A stretch of DNA of 64,000 nucleotides from Elusimicrobia bacterium GWC2_64_44 (GTDB lineage: Bacteria; Elusimicrobiota; Elusimicrobia; Elusimicrobiales; UBA9959), in assembly GCA_001799845.1 (NCBI GenBank), contig MGUG01000032.1, positions 1 to 64,000 of the forward strand. The letters are read 5' to 3'. The notes beneath the pieces are model-generated. The model did no database searches. It worked only from the letters and a program-made list of their open reading frames with translations, and was not told the origin of the DNA. This document shows, piece by piece, positions 29,475 through 38,179 of the stretch. The translations under genes and the position numbers were made by a program. How positions within the stretch are numbered: the stretch's first letter is position 1; every line of letters begins with the position of its first letter.

Positions 29475-30044
29475 ATGCGTAAATTAATTATCGCTGCCGT
29501 AGTTCTGACCGTCGCGGGCGCTTTCAGCCCGGCCAGGGCCGAGCGCCTTCTGACCGAAGAGAAGGCCATAACGGAGATGCTGCCCGGGGCCGAGAGCGTG
29601 GAGAAAGTCGCCCGCCCGGTGACCGCGGTGGAACTGGCCGCCATAAAGGCCCAGCTCGGCGGCTTCCTGAACTCAGATTCCAAGGCCGCCCCGGACCCTA
29701 AGGAATTCGTGTTCCATTTCGGCCTCAAAGGCGGCAAGCGCGCGGGCGCGGCCCTGCTGGACACGCAACCCGGCAAGTGGGGCGTGGTAGGCTTCGCTAT
29801 CGGCCTGGACGCCGCGAGCGGCAAAATAGCCAACATGGCCGTCACGACCCTCTCCGAGAAGCGCGGCCGCCCCGTGGCGCTCAAGAGCTTCCTGCGGCAG
29901 TTCTTCGGCAAGAGCAGGGCCGACAAGTTCGAGACCGGCAAGGACGTCAACGCCATAGCCGGCGCGACCGTCTCCACCAAGGCGGCCGCTTTCGCCGCCC
30001 GCAAGGCGGTGGTGGTCTACTCCGTGCTGTTCCCCAGGAACTAA
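29475..30044 (+). CDS. Exported FMN-binding domain protein, likely ApbE substrate (189 aa)
   Basis: A signal peptide (MRKLIIAAVVLTVAGAFSPARA) is followed by an FMN-binding domain like those of NqrC/RnfG (about 85-185). The flavinylation site reads NAIAGATVST, close to the consensus (S/T)GAT(S/T), keeping the acceptor Thr but with Ala in place of the first Ser/Thr. The segment WGVVGFAIGLDAASGKIANM fits the family strand before it. The ATG at 29475 is preceded by GAGGAG. I infer a periplasmic flavoprotein that carries electrons; its partners are probably the other products of this operon. Confidence 0.9.
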   Translation: MRKLIIAAVVLTVAGAFSPARAERLLTEEKAITEMLPGAESVEKVARPVTAVELAAIKAQLGGFLNSDSKAAPDPKEFVFHFGLKGGKRAGAALLDTQPGKWGVVGFAIGLDAASGKIANMAVTTLSEKRGRPVALKSFLRQFFGKSRADKFETGKDVNAIAGATVSTKAAAFAARKAVVVYSVLFPRN

Positions 30045-30055
30045 GTTCTCTCCTC

Positions 30056-30098
30056 GCCTGCCCGCCGGTTTCCGCGGCCGGGCAGGCCCGGCTTTTTT
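30056..30098 (+). terminator. Terminator of the flavin operon
   Basis: GCCTGCCCG-CCG pairs with CGG-CCGGGCAGGC in a long stem, followed by CCGGC and TTTTTT. The T-run is offset from the stem by five bases. Confidence 0.75.
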
Positions 30099-30140
30099 GC
30101 ACCCCGTAAGGCCCGCGGCATTTTATTCCCGGAGGGTACC

Positions 30141-30527
30141 ATGGCGAAGATACTGATAATCGACGACGACCCGGACATAACGGAGTCAATGCGGATCATA
30201 CTGGAGAGCTGCAGGCATTCCGTCAAGCTGGCCAAGAACGGCGAAGAGGGCCTCAAAGAGGCCGCCGCCGCGAAATACGACCTGGTCATCCTCGACGTGA
30301 TGATGGAGACCATGAGCAAGGGCTTCGAGGTAGCCAGGGCGCTCAAGGGCGTGCCGGCCAACGCCAAGACCCCGATCCTGCTGCTCACAGCCATCAAGGA
30401 AAGCACCGGCCTGGACTTCGAGACCGAAGCCGGCGACAAGGACTGGCTGCCGGTGGATTCCTACCTGGAGAAGCCGCTGAAGCCCAATGAACTCCTCGTC
30501 AAAGTCGAGTCGCTGCTCCGCAAGTAG
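30141..30527 (+). CDS. Single-domain response regulator (128 aa)
   Basis: This is a CheY-like receiver without an output domain. ILIIDDDPDITES carries the acidic pocket, VILDVMM the phospho-acceptor Asp (about 53), LLTA the switch Thr and YLEKPLKP the conserved Lys. The insertion MMETMSKGFEV after the acceptor is unusual. It overlaps the histidine kinase gene by 41 bp and is probably its partner. The output must run through protein interactions or a further relay. Confidence 0.92.
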   Translation: MAKILIIDDDPDITESMRIILESCRHSVKLAKNGEEGLKEAAAAKYDLVILDVMMETMSKGFEVARALKGVPANAKTPILLLTAIKESTGLDFETEAGDKDWLPVDSYLEKPLKPNELLVKVESLLRK

Positions 30528-31863
30528 CGCGGCCCCGCCGGCCGCGGCGGAAGGCCTGGCTGAAAGCCTTTACTGGCTGATCCGCCTGCGCTGGTTCGCC
30601 GTGGCCGGTATCTTTTTCACGGCCCTGCTGGCGCGGCAGTGGCTGGGCCTGCGCCTGCCCTACGGGGCCGTGCTGGCCGTCGCCGCCGCCCTGGGGGGCT
30701 GCAACTTCCTGCTGCTGGCCTACCTTGACCGCGCGCGCGCGGCAGCCGGTCCCGGCCTTGCCCGCGTCACCAATCGCCTGGCCAACGCCCAGATCCCGCT
30801 CGACCTGCTCTGCCTGACGGCGCTGGTGCATTTGACCGGCGGCGTGGAGAATCCGTTCTCCTACTATTTCGTCTTCCACATGATCATCGCCAGCGTGCTG
30901 CTCTCCCGCCGCGCCAGCTACCTGCAGGCCGCCTTCGCGCTGCTGCTGTACCTGCTGCTGGCCGGCCTGGAATATACCGGCGCCTGGCCGCACTATTGTG
31001 CGGCCTCGTCGCCCGGGCTTTGCCTGCGCGGGGACCTGCTGCATTTGCTGGGTTCCTGCGCGGCCTTCGGCACCACCCTGTTTATAGCCGTCTACATGGC
31101 CTCGTCCATCTCCCACAAGCTGCGGCAGAAAGAGGCCCACCTGCGCGCGGCCAACGAGCAGCTGCGCGAGAAGGACAAGATCAAGAGCAACTACGTGCTG
31201 CGCGTCACGCACGACATCAAGGAGCACCTCGCCGCCATCCAGGCCTGCCTGGACCCGGTGCTGCACGGCGTCACCGGCCCGGTGCCGCCCGCCCAGGAGA
31301 GCCTGATAAAGCGCTCCTACGAGCGCACCGGCAAGCTGATGGTCTTCGTGAAGGCGCTGCTCGAGATCACCCGCATCAAGCTGAGCCGCAAGATGGAGGC
31401 CGCCGACTTCTCGCTGCGCAGGACGGCCGAGAGCGCGGTGAACCACGTGCTGGAGAGCGCCGCGGCCAAGAACATAAAGCTGACCTGGGCGGTAAATGCC
31501 GGGGTGGACGAAGTGCGCGGCTCTCAGATCTACATCGAGGAGACCATAGCGGGCTTCCTCGCCAACGCCGTCAAGTACACCCCGGAGGGCGGCAGCGTGG
31601 ACCTGACGATTGGCGACGCCGGCGCCTCGGTGCTGATCCGCGTGAAGGACACCGGCATGGGCATCCCCGCCGACGAGCTGCCGCGCATCTTCGAGGAATT
31701 CTTCCGCGCCCGCAACGCCAAGGCCGCCGAGCGCACCGGCACGGGCCTGGGGCTGTCCATAGCCAGGGAAGTGGCGCTGCGGCACAAGGGCAGGGTCTGG
31801 GTGGAGTCGGAGGAGGGCAAGGGCAGCGTCTTTTATTTCGCCCTGCCCCGCGCCGCGGCCTGA
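30487..31863 (+). CDS. Membrane sensor histidine kinase (458 aa)
   Basis: About six membrane segments (residues 25-205) form the sensor half (VENPFSYYFVFHMIIASVLLSRR, LLLYLLLAGLEY). A coiled linker (QKEAHLRAANEQLREKDKIKSN) leads to HisKA with the phosphorylated His in RVTHDIKEHLAAI (about 240-252). HATPase_c has the N box FLANAVKYTPEG, G1 DTGMGIP, F box IFEEFFRA and G2 GTGLGLSIAREVA. The FSYYF-type sensor resembles regulators of the RegB/PrrB sort in layout, but this is only a resemblance. The start lies within the receiver gene upstream; a later start is possible. Confidence 0.9.
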   Translation: MNSSSKSSRCSASSAAPPAAAEGLAESLYWLIRLRWFAVAGIFFTALLARQWLGLRLPYGAVLAVAAALGGCNFLLLAYLDRARAAAGPGLARVTNRLANAQIPLDLLCLTALVHLTGGVENPFSYYFVFHMIIASVLLSRRASYLQAAFALLLYLLLAGLEYTGAWPHYCAASSPGLCLRGDLLHLLGSCAAFGTTLFIAVYMASSISHKLRQKEAHLRAANEQLREKDKIKSNYVLRVTHDIKEHLAAIQACLDPVLHGVTGPVPPAQESLIKRSYERTGKLMVFVKALLEITRIKLSRKMEAADFSLRRTAESAVNHVLESAAAKNIKLTWAVNAGVDEVRGSQIYIEETIAGFLANAVKYTPEGGSVDLTIGDAGASVLIRVKDTGMGIPADELPRIFEEFFRARNAKAAERTGTGLGLSIAREVALRHKGRVWVESEEGKGSVFYFALPRAAA

Positions 31864-31913
31864 ACGGCCCCGCGATATAGTAAAATTCCTCCAGCCTCCC
31901 GCGGAGGCCGCCT

Positions 31914-32819
31914 ATGCCCGTAAGAGTCATCTGCGCCTGCGGCGCCGTTTACAACCTCAAGGACCAGTATTCCGGCGCCCGGCTGGGCTGCCCGCTCTGC
32001 GGCCGGGCCGTCGACGTGCCCACGCTCCCGCCGCCACCGCCGGTGCGCCCGCAGGACGGCGACCCCGCCTTCGCGCGCGAAACCTTCCTGCTGCACGAGC
32101 GGCACTTGGGCGTCAGCGAGAAGTACTCCGTGCTCGGCAAGGACGGGGCCCCGCTGCTCTTCGTGGAGCGCCCCAACCATCCTTTCCTGAACGTCCTGGC
32201 CATCTTCGGGGGCCTGGCCGGCGGCCTGCTGCATTTCATGGCCTTCGCCGGGCTCGGCATGGCCGCCAAGCAGGCCGGCCTGGACGCCGTGACCCGCGGC
32301 CTGCTGCTGCTGTGGACCTTCGGCGGCAGCGCGCTCGCGGTGGTAGCGGTGGCGCAGCTGCTGTTCAAAAAGCGGCATATCACGGTCTACCGCGACGACA
32401 GCCGCGAAGAGACCGTGCTGAAGATAACGCAGGACTCGCGCCTGCAGCTGAGTACCGCCTCCTACACCGTGGCCGGGCCTGACGGCGAGCCGCTGGCCTT
32501 CATCTTCAAGAAGCGGCTGCGCAACATCCTCCGCAAGCGCTGGTACGGCCTGGGCCCCGACGGCCCGCTGTTCGTGGCCGAGGAGGATTCGCCCATACTC
32601 TCGCTGCTGCGCCGCATGGTGCTGGGCTTCCTGGGGCTGATGCACACCGACTTCGTCATCCGCTCGCCGGAGGACGGCCGGGTGCTGGGGGAATTCAACC
32701 GCGGCATGACGCTGCGGGACCGCTACGTGCTGGACCTGACGCCGGACCCGCTGCGCGCGCTGGACCGCCGCGCCGCGCTGGCGCTGGGCGTGCTGCTGGA
32801 CACCGGGGAGGGGCGCTGA
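31914..32819 (+). CDS. Zinc-ribbon protein with LURP-one/scramblase-like domain (301 aa)
   Basis: An N-terminal zinc ribbon (CACG at about 8-11 and CPLCG at about 27-31) is followed by a Pro-rich linker, then a domain that recalls the LURP-one/scramblase-like beta-barrel family: KYSVLGKDGAPLLFVE, ITVYRDDSREETVLKITQD and YTVAGPDGEPLAFIFKKRL. Two membrane segments interrupt it (about 92-114 and 123-146). Function unknown; such domains are thought to bind lipids or anchor proteins at membranes. It overlaps the rhomboid gene by 1 bp, so the two may act on the same membrane process. Confidence 0.68.
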   Translation: MPVRVICACGAVYNLKDQYSGARLGCPLCGRAVDVPTLPPPPPVRPQDGDPAFARETFLLHERHLGVSEKYSVLGKDGAPLLFVERPNHPFLNVLAIFGGLAGGLLHFMAFAGLGMAAKQAGLDAVTRGLLLLWTFGGSALAVVAVAQLLFKKRHITVYRDDSREETVLKITQDSRLQLSTASYTVAGPDGEPLAFIFKKRLRNILRKRWYGLGPDGPLFVAEEDSPILSLLRRMVLGFLGLMHTDFVIRSPEDGRVLGEFNRGMTLRDRYVLDLTPDPLRALDRRAALALGVLLDTGEGR

Positions 32820-33490
32820 TGGCCGAGCCTCTTAAGATGATCACCCCCGCAATGCTCGCGGACGACCCGTTCCGCCCGGCGCGCGTGGATTTCGAGAAGG
32901 GCCTGTCCTCGGCGCCGGCCTTCGCGATAGGGCTGATCATAGTTAACGTCCTGGTCTTCGCCCTCGAGATAAAACTGAGCCTGCTCACCAGCCGCAAGGA
33001 CGTGATCTACGCCGGGGCGGTCTACGGTGAGAAGGTCTTCGCCGGGCAGAGCTGGCGGCTGGTCACCGGCATGTTCATGCACGCCAACCTGGGCCACCTC
33101 TTCGGCAACTGCCTGGCCCTGTACCTGGTGGGCATGGCGGCCGAACAGGCCTGGGGCCGCCGGCGCTCGCTGGCCATCTACTTTATCAGCGGCCTCGCGG
33201 CCTCCTTCGCCAGCGCCTTCCTGGGCACGCGCCCCTCCGTGGGCGCCTCGGGGGCCCTCTTCGGCCTGATGGGCGCGGTGATGGTGTTCTTCTTCCGCCA
33301 CGGCAACTCCTTCTACGCGCGCAACCGCCGCGTGGGCAATTTCCTCATCGCCTGGTCGCTGCTGCAGCTCTGGCTGGGCAGCCTCAACCCGCGCGTGGAC
33401 AACTGGGCCCACCTGGGCGGCATGCTGGCCGGCAGCATCATAGGGGCATATATGCCCTCGCGCTTCTTCGAGGACAAAGCGGCTAGTTGA
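32819..33490 (+). CDS. Rhomboid-family intramembrane serine protease (223 aa)
   Basis: This is an intramembrane protease with six membrane segments. The serine is in GASGALFGLMG (GxSG, about 140-150) and the catalytic His in NWAHLGGMLAG (about 198-208). HANLGHLFGNC (about 86-96) is the family's His/Asn-containing loop and segment, and WRLVTGMFMHA precedes it. All catalytic positions are present. The start overlaps the previous stop (TGATG). Its end overlaps the convergent gene at 33483 by 8 bp. Confidence 0.93.
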   Translation: MAEPLKMITPAMLADDPFRPARVDFEKGLSSAPAFAIGLIIVNVLVFALEIKLSLLTSRKDVIYAGAVYGEKVFAGQSWRLVTGMFMHANLGHLFGNCLALYLVGMAAEQAWGRRRSLAIYFISGLAASFASAFLGTRPSVGASGALFGLMGAVMVFFFRHGNSFYARNRRVGNFLIAWSLLQLWLGSLNPRVDNWAHLGGMLAGSIIGAYMPSRFFEDKAAS

Positions 33491-33776
33491 GCGACGGCTG
33501 CGCCCGCAGCTTGCTCACCCACAGCGCCAGCTCCACCAGGTCCAGGTCCGTTATCTCCGGGTAGCGCGCCGCTGCCGCCAGCGAGCGCACCGTGGCTCCC
33601 TTGCCCTCGAAGCGGATCACCGCTATGGCGCGGCCGTTATACTTCACCTCGTAGGCCGCGCTCCCCGTCCTGAAATAATCCGGCCAGTTCAGCGAGCGGT
33701 AGATGAAGGCGGTCAGGGTGCCCGTCTTGTGCGCCCTGTAGCCGCCCGGCTGCCATTCCTTCACGTTCCATTTCAT
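33483..33776 (-). CDS. Hypothetical protein (97 aa)
   Basis: I do not recognise the family. It is soluble and mixed alpha/beta, starting MKWNVKEWQPGGYRAHKTG, with no signal peptide, membrane segment or cysteine. AAGGGGG is placed 6 bases before the ATG, and the frame has the codon pattern of neighbours, which supports a real gene. It overlaps the rhomboid gene tail to tail by 8 bp. Confidence 0.65.
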   Translation of the reverse strand: MKWNVKEWQPGGYRAHKTGTLTAFIYRSLNWPDYFRTGSAAYEVKYNGRAIAVIRFEGKGATVRSLAAAARYPEITDLDLVELALWVSKLRAQPSLN

Positions 33777-33907
33777 AATGCCCCCTTACCCGCGGCGGTA
33801 ACTCCCGCTTATAGCCTAGCAGACGCTGCCGACAAGGGCCTGTCGGGAAGTTGCCCCCCGGCGGCGGCCTATTTTATACAATTCTATCTATAGTCTCCGG
33901 AGGTCTG

Positions 33908-35590
33908 ATGCTTAAACTGCTATTTTCCCTGTGCCTGTGCGTTCCGGCCTTCGCGGCCGAGGACGCTCCCAAAGATACGGTCATGAACGCGCTGGAGGCC
34001 GAGCTGGAGCGCTCTTTTTCCGGCCTGAAGAACGCCGAAAAAGTGCCGCTCTATTACCTGGCCTACGAACTGACCGACTCCAAATTCCGGCAGATCTCCG
34101 CCAAGCTGGGCGCGCTGGAATACGACGCGCCGCAGCGCGGGGCCACGCTGGACGTGGACGTGCGGGTGGGGGGGATGGAGCTGGACAACACCCACCAGGT
34201 CAAGGGCGGCAACGCCTGGGCCAATTACCCGCAGCAGGGCAACTACCCCATCTCCATGGAGGGCAACGAGGCGGCTATCCGCGCCCGTGTCTGGGAATAC
34301 ACCGACAAGGCCTACAAGACGGCCCAGGAAAATTTCACCAAGGTGAAGATGAACAAGGCCGTCACCGCCGCCGAGGACGACCCTTCGCCCGACTTCTCGC
34401 CGGCCAAGCCGGAGAAGTTCTACGAAACGGTAGAACTGCCCGAGCCCGATCTCGACGCCTGGCGCGCGCGCCTGAAGAAGCACTCCGCCGTCTTCGCGGC
34501 CTATCCCTTCGTCTACGACTCCGGCGTAACGCTCTCCTACGAGAACGAGAACCGCTGGATAGCCACCTCCGAGGGCACCCGGGTCAAGACCGGCAATAAC
34601 TACATAACGCTCTCCTATTACCTGATGGGCCGCACCACCGACGGCATGGACATCAGCCGCAACATGAGCTACGCCGGGGATTCCTTCGACGACCTGCCCG
34701 CCGACGAGAAGATAGCCGCCGATATCACCCGCTCCTTGCGCGAGCTGGAGCTGCTCAGGGACGCCCCCGTGGTGGAGCCCTACAGCGGCCCCGCCATACT
34801 CAACGCCCGCGCGGCCGGCGTGTACTTCCACGAGATCATAGGCCACCGCATAGAGGGCCACCGGCAGAAGCTCGAGGACTCGGGCCAGACCTTCGCCAAG
34901 AAAGTCGGGCAGAAGGTGACCGGCGACATCATCACACTCTACGACGACCCGTCCATGAAGGAGTTCCGCGGCCGCCCGCTGCGCGGCTACTACCGCTACG
35001 ACAACGAGGGCGTGCGCGGTGCCCGCGCGGACATCATCGAGAAGGGCGTGCTGAAGGGCTTCCTGATGAACCGCACCCCGATCCGCGGCTTTGCCGCGAG
35101 CAACGGCCACGGCCGCCGCTCCGCCGGCCTGCCCACCGTTTCGCGCATGGGCAACACCATCGTGGAGGCCTCGGTCACCGTGCCCTACGCTGCGCTGCGC
35201 CAGCAGCTCATAGACGAGTGCAAGAAACAGAACAAGCCTTTCGGCCTGGTCTTCGACGACATCTCCGGCGGCTTCACCAACCCCGGCCGCGGGAGCGGGC
35301 AGAGTTTTAAGGTGCTGCCGCTGCTGGTCTACAAGGTGTACGCCGACGGCCGCCCCGACGAGGTGGTACGCGGCGTGGACATAGTGGGCACGCCCATCAC
35401 CAGCTTCAGCAAGGTCGCCGCCGCCGCCGACGACTACGACATCTTCAACGGCACCTGCGGCGCCGAATCCGGCTCTGTGCCGGTGTCCGCCGTCGCCCCG
35501 AGCCTCCTGATAACCGAGATGGAGGTGGAGAAGTCCCAGAAGTCGCAGCAGAAGCCGCCGGTGCTCAAGCCGCCGCTGCACGACAAATAA
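33908..35590 (+). CDS. Exported TldD-like metalloprotease (560 aa)
   Basis: This is a TldD/PmbA-family protein with the TldD active site FHEIIGHRIEGHR (HExxxH, His308 and His313), followed by the family segments YRYDNEGVRGARADIIEKGVLKGFLMNR (in pieces) and the ASNGHGR turn. In contrast to cytosolic TldD it begins with a signal peptide (MLKLLFSLCLCVPAFAAED), so it should work outside the cytosol. GGAGG precedes the chosen ATG; an in-frame start 19 codons upstream lacks one. Its C-terminus is longer and Lys/Pro-rich (KSQQKPPVLKPPLHDK). The paralogue 9 bp downstream is the likely TldE-type partner. Confidence 0.88.
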   Translation: MLKLLFSLCLCVPAFAAEDAPKDTVMNALEAELERSFSGLKNAEKVPLYYLAYELTDSKFRQISAKLGALEYDAPQRGATLDVDVRVGGMELDNTHQVKGGNAWANYPQQGNYPISMEGNEAAIRARVWEYTDKAYKTAQENFTKVKMNKAVTAAEDDPSPDFSPAKPEKFYETVELPEPDLDAWRARLKKHSAVFAAYPFVYDSGVTLSYENENRWIATSEGTRVKTGNNYITLSYYLMGRTTDGMDISRNMSYAGDSFDDLPADEKIAADITRSLRELELLRDAPVVEPYSGPAILNARAAGVYFHEIIGHRIEGHRQKLEDSGQTFAKKVGQKVTGDIITLYDDPSMKEFRGRPLRGYYRYDNEGVRGARADIIEKGVLKGFLMNRTPIRGFAASNGHGRRSAGLPTVSRMGNTIVEASVTVPYAALRQQLIDECKKQNKPFGLVFDDISGGFTNPGRGSGQSFKVLPLLVYKVYADGRPDEVVRGVDIVGTPITSFSKVAAAADDYDIFNGTCGAESGSVPVSAVAPSLLITEMEVEKSQKSQQKPPVLKPPLHDK

Positions 35591-35599
35591 GGAAACGCC

Positions 35600-37273
35600 A
35601 TGAAAAACAACCTGATCGCAGCTTTTGCGGTGCTCGCGGCGCTGGCCGCCCCCGCCGGCGCGGCCCTGCCCGCCGACGACAAGGTCTTCGCGGCCATGCA
35701 CGACGAACTGGGCCGTTCGATGGACCGGCTCAACATGGACAACCTGGGCAAGCCGTACTTCCTGGCCTACCACGTGGAGGACGGCCATTACTTCGCCGTC
35801 TCGGCCGCCTTCGGGGCCCTGGAAGGGGTCTCTTCCGCCGACTACCGCCGTGTGAAGGCCGACCTGCGCGTGGGCAGCGCGCGCCTGGATAACAGCCATT
35901 ACGCGCCCGACGTCTGGGCCGGCTACCGCGCCGAGCCGGACTGGAGCGTGGCGCTGGAGGATAATTACGACTCGCTGCGCTTCTCGCTCTGGTCCGCCAC
36001 CGACAAGGCTTACAAGAAGGCCCTGGAGAACTATTCCAAGAAGAAGGCGTTCATCGAGTCCAAGAACATGGCGGAGCTCTACGACGACCTCACGCCGCAG
36101 GCGCCGGCGGAGCTGTTCCGGCCCGTGGCCACGGAGCGCCTGGACGAGCATACCTGGCAGGAGAATATCCGCCGCGTCTCGGCCGTCTTCCTTAAATACC
36201 CAGGCGTGAAGTATTCCTCGGTGCGCCTTTCTTTCAGTTCCGGCGGCTCGCGGTTCCTTAACAGCGCCGGCGCCGCAGCGCGGCAGCCAGCTTGCGACGG
36301 CAGCGTCTCGATAGACGCCATTGGCTACGCGCCGGACGGCTTCCGCCTGAAAGCGTCCCACTCCGAGAGTTTCTGCCTGGTCAAGGACGCGCCGCCGCTG
36401 GATAAGCTGCTGGACAAGGCCGAGGAGCTGGGTGGGGACCTGGACCGAATGAGCAAGTCCGAGCCGGTAAAGGCCTACATCGGCCCGGTGCTCTTCGAGG
36501 GGCCCGCCGCCGCGCGCTTCTTCGACAATTTGCTGGTGCGCAACGTGGGCAACCCGCGCGAAGTGTGGACCGAGAAGTCCCGCTGGAACGCCGACACTGT
36601 CTACCGCCGTGCCGGCGAGCTGGTGGAGCGGCTCGGCATGCGCGCTACCTCGGCCTTCCTCAACGTGGTGGACGACCCGCTGGCCCGCTACCACGAGGGC
36701 CGGCCTCTGGCCGGCTTCTACGAAGCGGACGACGAGGGCGTGCCCGCCCGCAAGATCAGCCTGGTGACCAAGGGCAAGCTGGCGGAGTATTACATGTCGC
36801 GCGCGGCCACCCGGGACTTTAAGGCCTCCAACGGCCACGGCCGCGGCAGTTTCATGGATTACCCGGCGGGCGCGCCTTCCAACGTGTTCATCGTGCCGGA
36901 GGAGAACCCGGCGCGCGTGCTGCCGCTCTCCGAACTTAAGAAAAAGTTCCTCGAGCTCTGCCGTGAGCAGGAGCTGGAGTACTGCATCCGCGTGAAGGGC
37001 ATAGACGGCATGTACTCGCCCTTCTCCGCCTGGAAGGTGTACCTGGACGGCCGCGAGGAACCGGTGCACGGTATCGAATTCACAGGGGTTAACCTGCGCG
37101 CCCTGCGCGACATCACGGCCGTTTCTCGGGAGACCACCGTGCACGACCTGGCCTGGGGCGCTTCCGCCTCCATTGTAACGCCCTCCATCCTGGTGCAGGA
37201 GATGGAGATAAAGAAGACCGAGGATAAGGCCGAGAAAAAGCCGTACCTGCCTCACCCGTACTTCGGAAAGTGA
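35600..37273 (+). CDS. Exported TldE-like paralogue lacking the HExxxH site (557 aa)
   Basis: It is homologous to the preceding protein over its length (LAYHVEDGHYFAVSAAFGALEG, TDKAYKKALENYSKKKAF, GHGRGSFMDYP, WKVYLDGREEPV). Where the neighbour has FHEIIGHRIEG this one has FFDNLLVRNVG, so both histidines and the glutamate are gone. That matches the TldD (active) and TldE/PmbA (inactive) pairing of the heterodimeric protease. A signal peptide (about 1-21, PAGA-AL) directs export. It follows by 9 bp in the same operon. A substrate peptide gene is not evident nearby. Confidence 0.87.
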   Translation: MKNNLIAAFAVLAALAAPAGAALPADDKVFAAMHDELGRSMDRLNMDNLGKPYFLAYHVEDGHYFAVSAAFGALEGVSSADYRRVKADLRVGSARLDNSHYAPDVWAGYRAEPDWSVALEDNYDSLRFSLWSATDKAYKKALENYSKKKAFIESKNMAELYDDLTPQAPAELFRPVATERLDEHTWQENIRRVSAVFLKYPGVKYSSVRLSFSSGGSRFLNSAGAAARQPACDGSVSIDAIGYAPDGFRLKASHSESFCLVKDAPPLDKLLDKAEELGGDLDRMSKSEPVKAYIGPVLFEGPAAARFFDNLLVRNVGNPREVWTEKSRWNADTVYRRAGELVERLGMRATSAFLNVVDDPLARYHEGRPLAGFYEADDEGVPARKISLVTKGKLAEYYMSRAATRDFKASNGHGRGSFMDYPAGAPSNVFIVPEENPARVLPLSELKKKFLELCREQELEYCIRVKGIDGMYSPFSAWKVYLDGREEPVHGIEFTGVNLRALRDITAVSRETTVHDLAWGASASIVTPSILVQEMEIKKTEDKAEKKPYLPHPYFGK

Positions 37274-37277
37274 ACGG

Positions 37278-38120
37278 ATGACCAAAGTAAGGCCTGTCCT
37301 GCCGCTCGCCGTTTTCGCGCTGCTCTGCCTGCCGGCCGCCGGCCCGCAGGCGCGGCAGCGCGGCGACGAGCGCAACGCTTTCCGGTCCTACTACACGCAG
37401 GAATACCTGGCCTTCAAGAAGCGCCTCGTCGAGGAACTGGGAAAGGTCCCGCCCGGAAAATTCAGCGAATTCTCCAAGCGCAGCAAGGCGGAGCCGGGCA
37501 GCGACCACAAGGTCATCGCGCTCACCTTCGACGCCTGCGGCGGCCGCCACAGCGGCTACAACAAAGCGCTGATAGAGTACCTGCGCCGCGAGAAGATCCC
37601 AGCCACCCTCTTTATCACCGGCCTCTGGATAGAGGAGAACAAGGAAACCTTCGCCGAGCTGGCCAAGGATCCCCTGTTCGAGATCGCCAACCACGGCCTG
37701 CTGCACCGGCTGTGCTCCACCGAGGGGCGCAGCAAGTACGGCGTGTATCCGACGCGCGACCTGGGCGACGTGATAGACGAGATGGAACTGAACTCGCGCA
37801 AGATCGCGGAGCTCACCGGCCGCCGCCCGTTGTTCTTCCGCTCGGCCACGGCTTTTACCGACGAGCTTTCGCTCAAGGTGGCGCAGCGCCTGGGCATGGA
37901 AGTGGTGGGCTACAGCGTGCTCTCCGGCGACGCGATGCGCGCTTCGGCGAAGACGATGAGCAGGAACATCCTCGCCGGGGCGCGGCACGGCGCCGTGGTG
38001 ATAATGCACTTCAACCACCCCGAGTGGCCCGTGCAGGAAGCGCTGGAAAAAGCGGTGCCCGAGCTGCGTAAGCGCGGCTTCGATTTTTCCCGCCTGGAAG
38101 ACTTCACCGTGAAGCCATAA
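37278..38120 (+). CDS. Exported polysaccharide deacetylase, NodB type (280 aa)
   Basis: A signal peptide (about 1-22) is followed by the NodB homology domain of carbohydrate esterase family 4. Motif 1 is ALTFDACGG (catalytic Asp then the metal-binding Asp replaced by Ala-Cys, a form seen in some members), motif 2 is NHGLLHR (HxxxH), motif 3 is FFRSATAFT in place of RxPY, and the last is VVIMHFNH. The substrate may be peptidoglycan or a surface glycan. The motif 1 and 3 changes leave activity uncertain. It starts 4 bp after the TldE-like gene and ends the operon before the gene-free region at 38121. Confidence 0.85.
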   Translation: MTKVRPVLPLAVFALLCLPAAGPQARQRGDERNAFRSYYTQEYLAFKKRLVEELGKVPPGKFSEFSKRSKAEPGSDHKVIALTFDACGGRHSGYNKALIEYLRREKIPATLFITGLWIEENKETFAELAKDPLFEIANHGLLHRLCSTEGRSKYGVYPTRDLGDVIDEMELNSRKIAELTGRRPLFFRSATAFTDELSLKVAQRLGMEVVGYSVLSGDAMRASAKTMSRNILAGARHGAVVIMHFNHPEWPVQEALEKAVPELRKRGFDFSRLEDFTVKP

Positions 38121-38143
38121 AAAAATATTTTCGCCTACCCCCC

Positions 38144-38172
38144 TTGACAAGTCAAGATTCGTCTGTTATATT
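38144..38172 (+). promoter_or_regulatory. Consensus sigma-70 promoter of the A-depleted transcript
   Basis: TTGACA (38144-38149), a 17-bp spacer and TATATT (38167-38172). This is among the closest sigma-70 matches in the window, yet no credible gene follows. Transcription would begin near 38179-38181. Confidence 0.82.
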
Positions 38173-38179
38173 CTAGTTG

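Noticed and set aside
33920-37375. Minus-strand open frame of 1151 codons opposite the TldD/TldE-like genes
   Set aside because: Shadow of two well-supported plus-strand genes in high-GC DNA; composition is Arg/Gly/Val/His-rich and no domain is visible.
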